NCBI GenBank assembly: GCA_023376005.1
Contig: CM042145.1
Coordinates: forward strand, 14,799,222 to 14,863,221
Direction of reading: 5' to 3'
Length of the DNA: 64,000 nucleotides
From: Doryteuthis pealeii
Lineage: Eukaryota; Mollusca; Cephalopoda; Myopsida; Loliginidae
The number at the start of each line of letters is the position of its first letter. Position 1 is the first letter of the stretch. A program made the translations under genes and the position numbers. Below are positions 62,626 through 63,850 of the stretch, one piece after another. The notes below the pieces were generated by a model, which ran no database searches, was not told where the DNA came from, and worked only from the letters and a program-made list of their open reading frames with translations.

Positions 62626-62887
62626 AGACCACATGGGTGAGAGAGAAAGTGTAGAATATTCCATTACAACAATGACAAAGCAAAGTGTTTCACTTACCCT
62701 TCGTAATTTGTTTTCTCGCACACGTCTACTGGTTCGTGATCCCAGTTGTCAGTTCTGGAATCTTTTTGGTCTTCTGGGCAGAAGAAATTGCCGTAGCAAC
62801 GTTCATCATAGTTAACTCCTTTATCCAATAAGAACTTCACCATTGCTGCGTCTTCATTTACGATGGCCATGTGAAGTACGTTTTCAC
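22671..62887 (-). CDS. TRPV-family cation channel gene, 12 exons seen (partial)
   Basis: Twelve minus-strand exons with GT-AG sites and compatible phases join into about 546 residues of a transient receptor potential vanilloid-type channel. In order they give ankyrin repeats (about residues 1-150), a linker with TRPV signatures ([55 protein letters not shown]), S1 (about 230-250), an S1-S2 loop, S2, S3-S4, the S4-S5 linker, S5, a pore loop, S6 ([13 protein letters not shown]) and the TRP helix ([14 protein letters not shown]). Such channels are tetrameric, calcium-permeable membrane channels; invertebrate members (Nanchung, Inactive, OCR types) serve mechano-, osmo- and chemosensation in ciliated sensory cells. 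I cannot decide the Nanchung versus Inactive class. The start codon and first exons are missing (beyond the right edge), as are the C-terminal exons. Exon 6 carries a frameshift. Introns range from 181 bp to 8.2 kb. Confidence 0.95.
22797..24503 (-). other. TRPV intron 11
   Basis: Includes a C2H2-like remnant on the minus strand at about 22890-23010 ([20 protein letters not shown] then AHERKSS), probably a LINE tail; (CATA)n at 23188-23210; and a second LTR-like block with GATTGGCTGC and GTATTTAAGTTACA at 23470-23620. Confidence 0.7.
24504..24620 (-). CDS. TRPV exon 11: S6 and start of TRP domain
   Basis: A 117-bp exon in phase 0 encoding [20 protein letters not shown], then [34 protein letters not shown] is the hallmark inner-pore helix of TRPV channels. 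The acceptor is ATATTTCAG and the donor CAG before GTAAGT. The upstream intron of 7.3 kb holds several fold-back elements and a Penelope-like fragment. Confidence 0.97.
24920..25430. repeat. Inverted repeat around (TATC)-rich spacer
   Basis: GGTAATTTATGAGGAAGTGC, GTCCCAGTCTCCTGCCTC and CCCGGTGACTATTAAAATAA on the left recur inverted at 25345-25430. The spacer has TATCTATC runs and two further copies of CTCAGTCTATTCAAAACTAT. A second TIR-like origin is possible. Confidence 0.75.
25490..25690 (+). pseudogene. Mariner-like transposase C-terminal remnant
   Basis: The plus strand reads [20 protein letters not shown] then [15 protein letters not shown] with a stop, with small frame shifts. The pattern RKW-REQ-EFY-GI--L--RW---I---GDYVEK is typical of the end of mariner-family transposases. 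Catalytic aspartates are not in this piece. It lies in intron 10. Confidence 0.75.
25966..26166. repeat. Palindromic element 1
   Basis: Arms of about 75 bp (ACGTGTCTTATGACACTCAT, CACAGTGAAATATTTCCCCA, AAACATTAAAATTATAAAG) are inverted around a loop of about 50 bp. The right arm is nearly identical, implying recent formation. Confidence 0.88.
26168..26292. repeat. Palindromic element 2, abutting element 1
   Basis: A near-perfect palindrome (ATTTGACTATTACAATGTTT, AGAGCTATTGCTTAATAGTT and inverse) with a very short AT-rich centre. Its arm sequence matches part of a dispersed repeat seen at 32830-32960 and 54700-54800. Confidence 0.88.
26705..26890 (-). pseudogene. LINE 3' end remnant with (ATG)n tail
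   Basis: Minus strand fragments such as RKGGK-like, LSFTKCRLR and [10 protein letters not shown], followed by TTACAAGACCGATGG and a (TGA)n tail at about 26712-26730, resemble the C-terminus and tail of a LINE ORF2. Multiple stops and frame changes. Confidence 0.6.
27065..27400 (-). pseudogene. Penelope-like element, GIY-YIG endonuclease C-terminal part
   Basis: A 100-residue open segment reads [70 protein letters not shown] and [12 protein letters not shown]. The order (N-H-x-S-F, T-LS-YIW-LK, C-LC-EK--I, LLN-R-E---KC-H) is that of the GIY-YIG endonuclease at the C-terminus of Penelope-like retroelements and related proteins. Only the distal half is seen, without the GIY and YIG strands. No RT domain is attached. 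It sits in intron 10, antisense to nothing and sense with the TRPV gene. Confidence 0.82.
27668..28206. repeat. 540-bp fold-back element
   Basis: Arms of about 250 bp (GGGGACAGGAAGTAGAAAAA, GAGTGAGCCTCGTAGAAGCA, GGAATTCCTCCTCAGTGAGG, CTCAACGAGGGAGATATAAG) are inverted around about 40 bp. Outer ends read TGTAGGGAATAGTACTC and, inverted, TGTAGGGACTAGAACAC. The left arm has about 26 bp that the right arm lacks (a duplication of the CAACG region). No ORF is recognised. Confidence 0.9.
29175..29260 (-). repeat. tRNA-like SINE head
   Basis: Minus strand: TAGCTAACGTGCTGGACAGT (box A-like), GCGAGTTCGAATTCTGGCC (box B), then GTGCTATTACGTTTTGGTCG. A clear RNA polymerase III-type pattern without a functional tRNA acceptor stem that I can fold by eye. 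Left of it, 29000-29120 contains a short inverted repeat (AACATACACTT / TGTTTTAACA, ATATCATAAAATATG). Confidence 0.6.
29786..30023 (+). repeat. Dispersed repeat, 5' part (also in the palindrome)
   Basis: GGTTGGGAATAGAGGAAAAT, GTGGATATAACAACACA, TTCAATTGATATTTC, CTTTTTGC-region and GGGGTCAGTCAGTTGACC match 7610-7830 of the palindrome, but the hammerhead-like core present there is lost. It resumes after the insertion at 30449-30500. Confidence 0.8.
30026..30443. mobile_element. GC-rich insertion with 5-bp target-site duplication (LTR-like)
   Basis: A block of about 418 bp starting TGTGACAGAGAACACAAGG interrupts a repeat whose uninterrupted version is visible at 7825-7865. ACCTT occurs on both sides (30021-30025 and 30444-30448), as expected for a target-site duplication. 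Inside are CCAGGTGCCCGGATG, a TATA-like AGTATAAGTAG at about 30271 and a downstream CAGGAGAGTTG. This looks like a solo LTR with promoter, strand plus, though the 3' end is not a clean CA. Confidence 0.65.
30953..31210 (+). repeat. SINE family A, full length
   Basis: Head GTGTGGTGTAATCGTTAGAG, box B GAGTTCAAATCCTGGACGAG, the GGGAAAGGTATG block, the ATGGGTAAATAG block, then AAGAAATTGACCTT and a long (AT)n microsatellite from about 31211. The tail end is truncated before the CTCGTGCGGAG motif. Confidence 0.88.
31211..31345. repeat. (AT)n microsatellite cluster
   Basis: About 60 bp of AT, then TGTATGTATGTA and further AT-rich runs, at the tail of a SINE. Confidence 0.95.
31358..31503 (+). repeat. 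SINE family A, 3' half
   Basis: Starts within the body (GGTAAATAGTAGGGCAGACT) and runs to CTCGTGCGGAGAC. The head is missing, which is common for reverse-transcribed inserts. It may be one SINE split from 30953-31210 by microsatellite expansion with a local duplication. Confidence 0.8.
31883..32028 (-). CDS. TRPV exon 10: S5 end and pore loop
   Basis: The exon encodes [20 protein letters not shown], then [18 protein letters not shown] and [11 protein letters not shown]. This is the pore helix and selectivity-filter region, followed by the conserved NHPTIGK before S6. A possible N-glycosylation sequon (NIT) follows the filter. The acceptor is CTTTCAG and the donor GGCAAA before GTATGT, phase 0. 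Confidence 0.94.
32189..32619. repeat. 430-bp fold-back element with inverted TTAGGG-like arrays
   Basis: Left arm (AATTATGAACTTTTATTTAG, GTGTCCCAGAAAAAACAGAA) and its inverted partner to 32619 enclose (GGTTAG)n-like sequence at about 32288-32355 and (CCCTAA)n-like sequence at about 32439-32517, facing each other. The apex is near CCTGTACAGG at 32388. The CCCAGAAAAAACAGAAC motif appears four times. It shares AGTTTAATGGGAAAA-type sequence with the loop at 5779-5973. Confidence 0.85.
33767..33806 (-). ncRNA. Hammerhead-ribozyme-like motif, tetranucleotide palindromic helix III
   Basis: Minus strand: helix I ACC / GGU, core CUGAAGA, helix II region UGGCC...GGCG, GAAA, helix III GUAC flanked by A15.1 and U16.1, then U as cleavage-site nucleotide. 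Helix III has no loop, so it could only form between two molecules. Helix II has a bulge, so activity is uncertain. Confidence 0.5.
34079..34124 (-). ncRNA. Hammerhead-ribozyme-like motif (minus copy)
   Basis: Inverted partner of 34181-34226 with the same helix I (GCU/AGC), core CUGAAGA, helix II GAUUU/AAAUC and helix III AUAUUG/CAAUAU. The two motifs face each other across the fold-back centre. Confidence 0.6.
34181..34226 (+). ncRNA. Hammerhead-ribozyme-like motif (plus copy)
   Basis: Helix I GCU / AGC; core CUGAAGA at 34184-34190; one extra U; helix II GAUUU-UUAU-AAAUC; GAAA at 34206-34209; helix III AUAUUG-UU-CAAUAU; U at 34223 as the cleavage position. All conserved core positions are present. 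The extra U between core and helix II is unusual. Confidence 0.6.
35089..35198 (-). CDS. TRPV exon 9: S4-S5 linker and S5
   Basis: The exon encodes [20 protein letters not shown], then [16 protein letters not shown]. The VGPFVVM-Y-MI-GDLLRF linker is near-invariant in the family and couples the TRP helix to the gate. The acceptor is CATTGCAG and the donor CAAG before GTAAAT, ending one base into the next codon. Confidence 0.96.
35331..35392. repeat. (GA)n(GT)n microsatellite
   Basis: About 23 GA then 8 GT units, in intron 8 about 135 bp upstream (gene sense) of exon 9. Confidence 0.95.
35513..35795 (-). repeat. SINE family A, full length
   Basis: Minus-strand head GTGGTGTAATGGTTAAGG at the right, body, and tail CTCGTGCGGAGGTTGGTAAA adjoining (AT)n at the left. 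It sits in intron 8 of the TRPV gene. Confidence 0.88.
35800..36330 (+). repeat. LTR-like dispersed repeat, family E
   Basis: GGTATATAAGGTGTGCTAC-type start, CCACTTAAA, CGTGGTTAGTTGACTAC-type block, AACAACCAAAGGATTCTTTA, then TGTATTGTACCGTAAGGG and AATAAAGTATACTCAG near 36309. A polyadenylation-type AATAAA near the end suggests a transcribed LTR or SINE. A diverged copy is at 45697-46085. Confidence 0.65.
37270..37421 (-). CDS. TRPV exon 8: S3 and S4
   Basis: The exon encodes [20 protein letters not shown], then [16 protein letters not shown], then [15 protein letters not shown]. It holds two hydrophobic segments; [13 protein letters not shown] at the exon 8-9 junction is a strongly conserved TRPV S4 signature. 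S4 lacks the regular arginine ladder of voltage-gated channels, as expected for TRP channels. The acceptor is TTATCAG and the donor CAG before GTATGG, ending in phase 2. Confidence 0.95.
37490..38095 (+). repeat. Dispersed repeat family C with 3' hairpin
   Basis: A roughly 600-bp GC-richer unit: CTGTCGGCTGGGGCG, CTCTGCAGAGGGGTAAGACT, CCCTATTGCCCTTATGGCAA, GGTGAGGTTCCAGTTTTGGA, TCTGACCCGGAGTGG and a 3' end GGCATTAAATGACCCACTGA then GGTTGATATGACATAAAAC. A poly(AAAC)-like tail follows. Full or partial copies recur at 46376-46960 and 59180-59740. It is probably a SINE or short non-autonomous LINE. Confidence 0.85.
38441..40911. repeat. 53-bp minisatellite, about 48 units
   Basis: The unit is GGGAGCGCTTGAAAAACGCG, TCTCGACTGGTGAAAGCTTA, TAGGATAAGTGAA. 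Most units are exact apart from one A/T position (CGACTGG versus CGTCTGG) and local deletions; units near 39120, 39385, 39450, 39685 and 39995 are shortened. Each full unit has a HindIII-type AAGCTT and an MluI-type ACGCGT. As 53 is not a multiple of three it cannot code for a repeated peptide. It fills part of intron 7 of the TRPV gene. Confidence 0.98.
42525..42765 (+). repeat. SINE family B, full length
   Basis: Head GGCCGGTTTAGTTCAGTCGG plus TAGAGCGTCCGTCTAGGAAC, box B GGGTTCGATACTGGCC, then a body with TGTGCGGTAAAGTGAAGAGC, GATGGTAGATGTGGCGCTCC and GGCCACCCCGACGAC. It lies 70 bp downstream of the exon 7 donor, in intron 7. Confidence 0.88.
42835..42942 (-). CDS. TRPV exon 7: S2
   Basis: A 108-bp, 36-codon exon in phase 0, encoding [20 protein letters not shown] and [17 protein letters not shown] hydrophobic S2 helix is followed by the GLKMF motif seen in TRPV proteins. 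The acceptor is TCTCTAG and the donor TTG before GTGAGT. The preceding intron is only 181 bp, the shortest in the gene. Confidence 0.92.
42943..43123 (-). other. TRPV intron 6 (181 bp)
   Basis: Short intron with GTAAGT donor and TCTCTAG acceptor, AT-rich, without repeats. It is the only intron free of mobile elements. Confidence 0.9.
43124..43324 (-). CDS. TRPV exon 6: S1 and S1-S2 loop, with frameshift
   Basis: After a TTTTTCCAG acceptor, the frame continuing from exon 5 reads [20 protein letters not shown] then LRPG, a clear S1 segment, and then meets a stop near 43239. The frame that joins exon 7 in phase 0 reads the rest: [20 protein letters not shown], then an extracellular loop with two further cysteines ending ETSYDY. 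One missing base, probably between about 43262 and 43241, reconciles both halves. This fits an assembly deletion better than a dead gene, because all flanking exons are intact. The donor is TAT before GTAAGT. Confidence 0.88.
43905..44070 (+). repeat. Single dispersed copy of the 160-bp tandem unit
   Basis: AGTCAGGTAGATAAGAAGGT, AAATTGTTACCAATCTAAAT, TTGAAAGCTTAGGGTATCCT and GAGTATGCAAACCAGATCT match the units of the array at 63063-63850, with more divergence. It lies in intron 5, 19 kb from the array. Confidence 0.88.
44338..45135 (+). repeat. Tandem duplication of a 398-bp element
   Basis: Two direct copies, each beginning ACTAGCAGCGGCTACC-GGC and ending ACAACT-CC-TTTATATATGTA, with about 5 percent difference. 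The head GGCGTCGCCGGGTAG forms a short hairpin in copy 1; copy 2 has GGCATCGCCTGGATAG. Copy 2 ends directly in a SINE at 45131. Confidence 0.88.
45131..45374 (+). repeat. SINE family A, lacking box A
   Basis: Begins exactly at box B (GTTCAAATCCTGGACGAGG) next to the end of a tandem duplication, continues through the AGCGCTAATACCCTTGG block and ends CTCGTGCGGGGGG plus (AT)n. Confidence 0.85.
45513..45595 (-). CDS. TRPV exon 5: pre-S1 helix
   Basis: An 83-bp exon encoding [20 protein letters not shown] followed by WRTFARYR, the last arginine split across the intron. The KW-x-TFA motif directly precedes S1 in TRPV channels. The acceptor is TTTACAG and the donor TATCG before GTAAGG. Confidence 0.93.
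45697..46085 (+). repeat. LTR-like dispersed repeat, family E, second copy
   Basis: Shares AAGGTGTGCTGAA, CCACTTAAAC, GTGGTTAGTTGACTATTTAA, GAACAACCAAAGGATTCTTT and AGGGATCTCCAC with 35800-36170, in the same order and orientation. Contains about 40 bp extra (GACACGGACGAACGGG region). Confidence 0.65.
46376..46960 (+). repeat. Repeat family C with tRNA-like head
   Basis: Here the head is different: GTCCCGTTGCGTAGTGGCAA (box A-like) and GAGTTTGAACTCCAG (box B-like), followed by the family C body from CCCTATTGCCCTTATGGCAA. The 3' hairpin GGCATTAAATGACC / ATATGCCG occurs twice in tandem, at about 46849 and 46918. Confidence 0.85.
47576..47639. repeat. (AT)n microsatellite
   Basis: About 32 AT units in intron 4; a second one lies at 47845-47892. 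Confidence 0.95.
47748..47794 (+). ncRNA. Decayed hammerhead-like motif
   Basis: CUGGUGA replaces CUGAUGA at the core (position A6 is G), while helix II GAUUUU/AAAAUC, GAAA and helix III UAUUG-UU-CAAUA are kept. Presumably inactive. It is part of a degenerate single arm of the 34010-34300 element. Confidence 0.45.
47941..48090 (-). CDS. TRPV exon 4: ankyrin-to-membrane linker
   Basis: A 150-bp exon, phase 0 at both ends. It encodes [38 protein letters not shown] and [12 protein letters not shown]. In TRPV proteins this region follows the last ankyrin repeat and carries the W-x-Y-G / C-A-x-Y-P-L signature. The acceptor has no ordinary pyrimidine tract: it is a run of (ATT)n ending in CAG. The donor is GGT before GTAAGT. 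Confidence 0.94.
48093..48131 (+). repeat. (AAT)n microsatellite forming the exon 4 splice acceptor tract
   Basis: About 13 AAT units lie directly against TRPV exon 4. On the transcribed strand this is (ATT)n followed by CAG, so the microsatellite provides the pyrimidine-rich part of the 3' splice site. It probably began as a LINE tail like the neighbouring copies. Confidence 0.9.
48132..48808 (+). pseudogene. LINE ORF2 C-terminus with (AAT)n tail, copy 1
   Basis: Plus strand reads [70 protein letters not shown], and, after frame changes, [16 protein letters not shown] and SWRLEETC. This is the C-terminal region of a widespread non-LTR retrotransposon protein. An A/K run of about 26 bases interrupts it. 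It ends GTGGAAATAATAATAATAAT, a (AAT)n tail to 48850. Confidence 0.85.
48851..49225 (+). pseudogene. LINE ORF2 C-terminus, copy 2
   Basis: Begins [20 protein letters not shown], continues [32 protein letters not shown] and [20 protein letters not shown], then a stop after YSEKS. It covers the same region as copy 1 and is in tandem with it, separated by the (AAT)n tail. Confidence 0.85.
49632..49800 (-). repeat. LTR-like repeat family D, partial copy
   Basis: Minus-strand reading ends ...GGACACAGCA; upstream are GTCTTATTGTATCTCTCTGC and AATAAAACCC, i.e. a polyadenylation signal in a typical LTR position. Only the 3' half is present. Confidence 0.7.
49925..50475 (-). mobile_element. LTR-like repeat family D, interrupted by a SINE
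   Basis: On the minus strand it starts TTGTTGTAATGTTATATTCC at about 50475, runs through CTCTCACCCATGTGG, is broken by the SINE at 50119-50402, then resumes AGTACGGCATTATACTAG, GTCTTATTGTATCTCTCTGC, AATAAAACC and ends at ACACAACA near 49925. TG...CA ends and an internal AATAAA support an LTR. Confidence 0.75.
50119..50402 (-). repeat. SINE family A inserted in an LTR-like repeat
   Basis: Full-length minus-strand copy (head GTGGTCTAATGGTTAGAGTC at the right). The sequence on both sides, CTTACTATATATATA, is duplicated and belongs to the interrupted LTR-like family D copy, so the target-site duplication can be read directly. Confidence 0.88.
50571..50655. repeat. (AC)n(AT)n microsatellite
   Basis: About 20 AC then 22 AT units, followed at 50761-50834 by a second (AC)n(AT)n tract. 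Confidence 0.95.
50968..51640. repeat. Inverted repeat with a coding-like segment in each arm
   Basis: Arms of about 240 bp (GGGTTATCTGCCCCTCAACC, GGGGGCAGAGATAGAACCCT, GGAATTCGTCAGGCTGACAA, TATTTCCGCCGAGCGAACGT and inverse) enclose about 190 bp. Both arms keep the same open reading: [18 protein letters not shown], then [19 protein letters not shown] and [12 protein letters not shown]. The peptide is unknown to me; a retroelement gag or leader is possible. Confidence 0.8.
51880..51996 (-). repeat. SINE family A, 5' half
   Basis: Minus-strand tRNA-like head with box B GAGTTCAAATCCTGAACGAG and the GCGCTAATACCCTTAAG block. The 3' body is replaced by an unrelated sequence at 51718-51870. Confidence 0.75.
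52516..52617 (-). CDS. TRPV exon 3: ankyrin repeat
   Basis: A 102-bp, 34-codon exon in phase 0 at both ends. It encodes [17 protein letters not shown], then [17 protein letters not shown]. The acceptor is CCCGCAG and the donor GAG before GTAAGT. The [15 protein letters not shown] segment matches the last canonical ankyrin repeats of TRPV channels. Confidence 0.93.
52791..53006 (-). repeat. SINE family B, full length
   Basis: Minus strand: GGCCGGGTTAGCTTAGTCGG, TAGAGCGTTCGGCTAGAAAC, box B TAGTTCAATACCGGCCCTCG, then GATGGTAGGTGTGGCGCTCC and GGCCACCGACGACTTACTTA. Same order as 42525-42765. Confidence 0.9.
53705..54113 (+). repeat. (GT)n arrays with a repeated 75-bp spacer
   Basis: Three (TGTG)n blocks are separated by two copies of a spacer (CTGTCCAACAATGTCTTATT, ATCATTCCAGGTTTGGCCTA, CCC-TTTTGTTTTA-CATTAA). 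Open readings through it are only poly-VC low complexity. Confidence 0.9.
54384..54537 (-). CDS. TRPV exon 2: ankyrin repeat
   Basis: This exon completes a split glycine codon (GG plus G) and reads [19 protein letters not shown], then [16 protein letters not shown] and [21 protein letters not shown] and GADPN...NGNTVLH are among the most conserved TRPV ankyrin motifs. The acceptor is AAAG before GTACACC and the donor is ATTG before GTAAGT. It ends in phase 0. Confidence 0.95.
54690..55275 (+). repeat. Dispersed repeat starting ACTAGCAGGACCT
   Basis: CTAGCAGGACCTATGGATAT, TTACTTAAGAGCTATTGC, a (CT)n block at 54806-54874, ATTGAAACAGATTAGCATTA, GGAATGGTCCATTATTTAGC and CACCAGATAATCAGGATTTA. Parts recur in the same order at 26160-26700 and at 32835-33530. 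Confidence 0.75.
55714..55947. mobile_element. MITE with about 28-bp terminal inverted repeats
   Basis: Ends GGTGTGTTAAAAACGTACCG and, inverted, GGTGTGTCAGAAAAGTATCG, both followed by AGATTTTT. The interior has two further inverted TGACACACCTTGTATTCTGA segments. It lies between (AT)n tracts. No transposase. Confidence 0.82.
55971..56223. repeat. Fold-back element, about 110-bp arms
   Basis: GATATGTGCTTAATTGAAGT, TTTAGGCGGGCATATATGTT and GAGAAAATGTCAAT on the left reappear inverted on the right (ATTGACATTTTCTCGA, AACATATATGCCCGCCTAAA). Loop of about 20 bp. Immediately upstream of the hammerhead-containing block. Confidence 0.88.
56335..56745. repeat. Inverted repeat enclosing a hammerhead-like motif
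   Basis: GAAGAAAATGTTTTCAAAAA, ATAACAAACACAGGATGTTA and GATCAGAGGAAAAAAATTAT are inverted at 56680-56745. The hammerhead-like sequence is just inside the right arm. Confidence 0.85.
56634..56678 (+). ncRNA. Hammerhead-ribozyme-like motif with 12-nt palindromic helix III
   Basis: Helix I GUGUC / GACAC (5 bp); core CUGAUGA at 56639-56645; an extra U; helix II GGU-UUAAU-ACC; GAAA at 56658-56661; helix III AUACUUAAGUAU, a perfect palindrome; A at 56673 as cleavage-site nucleotide. A perfect palindrome can pair between two copies. Confidence 0.65.
57661..57730 (+). repeat. tRNA-like sequence upstream of a hammerhead motif
   Basis: GTGGCCGGGGGGATACGATA, CAGGCTGCCAAACGGCCAGT, then GAGTTCGAACCTGGCCAAGG (box B). 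It resembles a tRNA-derived SINE head and is followed after a few bases by the hammerhead at 57742-57783. Confidence 0.65.
57742..57783 (+). ncRNA. Hammerhead-type ribozyme, complete core, loopless helix III
   Basis: Helix I CCACA (57742-57746) pairs with UGUGG (57779-57783). Core CUGAAGA at 57747-57753. Helix II GGCG / CGCC closed by UGAAA, with no extra nucleotide. GAAA at 57767-57770. Helix III ACACGUGU is a perfect palindrome at 57770-57777; U at 57778 is the cleavage position. All hammerhead core rules are met. Helix III cannot form a loop within one molecule, which fits the dimeric small hammerheads described for Penelope-like elements. Confidence 0.75.
57830..58022. repeat. Fold-back element with one intact and one deleted hammerhead arm
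   Basis: Arms of about 85 bp (TCTATTCATTAGGTGACAAA, AACATTCACGACCATATTGG, TTTCATGCGAAG) around the palindromic centre TTTCAAATGCATTTGAAA. The right arm lacks about 14 bp that include the hammerhead CUGAUGA. Confidence 0.88.
57875..57917 (-). ncRNA. Hammerhead-type ribozyme motif
   Basis: Minus strand: helix I UUCAC / GUGAA (5 bp); core CUGAUGA; helix II U-UGC-UUC-GCA-U with a U.U closing mismatch; GAAA; helix III ACCA-AUA-UGGU; C as cleavage nucleotide. All conserved core residues are present and helix III has a three-base loop, so it could fold alone. Confidence 0.7.
58351..58445. mobile_element. hAT-like element end
   Basis: The right end reads TTCCGACTCCACAGCCCTG, the inverse of the CAGGGCTGTGGAGTCGGA terminal sequence familiar from hAT-type elements. 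Repeats of GGAGTCGG / AAAAATAG lie just left. The left terminus is not seen. Confidence 0.6.
58915..59187. repeat. Fold-back element with TTAGGG-like loop
   Basis: Arms of about 100 bp: GGACCATATGACCTTTAGGC, TTTCATTTACAACGTCAATA, TCCGGTTGTTTG and the inverted partner ending GGTCATATGGTCCCAG. The loop holds GTTAGGGGTTAGGGTTAGGG and related units at 59013-59048. Arm divergence is around one in ten. Confidence 0.85.
59180..59740 (-). repeat. Repeat family C, antisense copy
   Basis: Minus-strand reading: CTCTGTCGGTGGGGCTGTAG, CTCTGCAGAGGGGTAAGATC, ACCCTATTGCTCTTATGGCG, then GGCATAAAATAACCCAAGGG and TTGACATACCG. It is more diverged than the other two copies. Confidence 0.85.
60353..61112 (+). pseudogene. 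LINE 5' fragment with endonuclease start, copy 1
   Basis: The plus strand encodes [20 protein letters not shown], matching the N-terminal LR-ATWNV-T motif of the apurinic-type endonuclease of LINE ORF2, then breaks. Upstream lie AGGTGTGCAGGCCTGAC and AACACTGTTCAC-CAGCCATT. It ends GTCAAGAAGCGGCAATCACC before (AT)n. Confidence 0.75.
61178..61851 (+). pseudogene. LINE 5' fragment, copy 2 in tandem
   Basis: Direct repeat of 60353-61112, with [19 protein letters not shown] in the same place, about 85 bp of the middle missing, and the same 3' end GTCAAGAAGCGGCAATCACC. A (AT)n tract separates the copies. Confidence 0.78.
61858..62075 (-). repeat. SINE family A with internal deletion
   Basis: Minus-strand head GTGGTGTAATGGTTAGAGTC and box B GAGTTCAAATCCTGGATGAG are kept. 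About 60 bp of body around the ATGGGTAAATAG block are missing. The tail TCGTCCGGAGAGATTTGG abuts (AT)n. Confidence 0.82.
62139..62424 (-). mobile_element. LTR-like repeat family D, full copy
   Basis: Minus strand starts TGTTGTAATGGAATATTCC, has (CT)n(AC)n expansion at 62341-62404, then GAGCACGGCATTATACTGGG, AATAAAACCATC and ends GGACACAGCA. TG...CA termini. A second copy follows after about 20 bp. Confidence 0.8.
62445..62671 (-). mobile_element. LTR-like repeat family D, copy next to exon 1 donor
   Basis: Minus strand starts TGTTGTAATGGAATATTC at 62671, includes a long (AT)n at 62571-62621, CGGCATTATACTGGG and AATAAAATC. It begins only about 21 bp downstream of the GTAAGTG donor of TRPV exon 1 and is in the same orientation as the gene. 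Confidence 0.8.
62698..62887 (-). CDS. TRPV exon 1 of those visible: ankyrin repeat
   Basis: The exon opens after a TTTTGTAG acceptor in phase 1 and ends at GAAGG followed by GTAAGTG. It encodes [20 protein letters not shown], then an ankyrin finger end, then a [17 protein letters not shown] stretch typical of invertebrate TRPV proteins. Because the acceptor is phase 1, coding exons must exist upstream, outside the window. The donor lies about 20 bp from an LTR-like repeat. Confidence 0.95.
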
Positions 62888-62943
62888 CTACAAAATAGTT
62901 TTTTTTGCAGACGATTTATATGGATATACTTAAGAAATGGATG

Positions 62944-63062
62944 CGACGGTCCGAGTTCAAATCCTGGACGAGGCTGTTTGCGTTTCACTTCGCGCTAATA
63001 CTAATGCCCCTGGGAAGTACATGAATCCACCCTTTATCATCTTATCTGTGGGTAAATAGTAT
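62944..63062 (+). repeat. SINE family A, partial head and body
   Basis: Box B GAGTTCAAATCCTGGACGAG and the GCGCTAATA block, ending at GGTAAATAGTA where a 160-bp tandem array begins. Confidence 0.75.
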
Positions 63063-63850
63063 AGTCTGGTAGATAAGAATGTTGACCAGGAAAAATTGTT
63101 ACCAAGCTAAATTTGGTATTTTTTCAAAGCTTAGGGTATCCTCTTTTGAAATTTGAAAATTTCCTCTTTTGACCCCCTGGGGAAATTTTTTATAGGGAGG
63201 GGAGTATGCAAACCAGATCTAGTCTGGTAGATAAGTAGGTGGACCGGGAAAATTGTTACCAATCTAAATTTGATATTCTTGAAACTTAGGGTATCCTCTT
63301 TTGGAATTTGAAAAACTCCTCTTTTTGATCCCCCTGGGGAATTTTATTGGTGATGATGGGGGGGGGGGTATGCAAACCAGGTCTAGTCTGGTAGATAGGA
63401 AGTGGGCCGGGAAAAATTGTTACCAAGCTGAATTTGGTATTCTTGAAAACTTAGGGTATCCTCTTTTGAAATTTGAAAACTCCTCTTTTTGATCCCCTGG
63501 GGAAATTTTTTTTATAGGGAGGGTGAGTATGCAAACCAGATCTAGTCTGGTAGATAAGTAGGTGGACCGGGAAAAAATTGTTACCAAGCTAAATTTGGTA
63601 TTTTTTGAAAGCTTAGAGTATCCTCTTTTGAAATTTGAAAACTCCTCTTTTTGATCCCCTGGGGATTTTTAGTGTGGTGGGGGAGTATGCAAACCAGTTC
63701 TAGTCTGGTAGATAAGTAAGTGGACCGGAAAAAGTTGTTACCAAATTAAATTTGGTATTTTTTGAAATTTTAAAAACTCCTGTTTTTGACCCCTGGGGAA
63801 TTTTTTTTATTGGTAGTGGTGGTTGGTGGGGTGTGCAAACCAGATCTATT
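63063..63850 (+). repeat. Tandem array, about 5 units of 155-165 bp
   Basis: Units begin TAGTCTGGTAGATAAGTAGG, contain AAATTGTTACCAAGCTAAAT, GAAAGCTTAGGGTATCCTCT, CTCCTCTTTTTGATCCCCTG and end GTATGCAAACCAGATC. Copies differ at several positions. It lies next to the last visible TRPV exon, in the intron upstream of 62887. Confidence 0.93.

Larger units (their letters stand above)
54538..62697 (-). other. TRPV intron 1
   Basis: 8.2 kb. Hammerhead-like motifs, fold-backs, MITE, hAT end, LINE 5' fragments, family C, SINE A and LTR D copies, listed separately. 55280-55615 contains a box B-like TTAGTTCGATCCTCACTGG on the minus strand near 55510. 56985-57300 shows nothing recognised. Confidence 0.85.
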
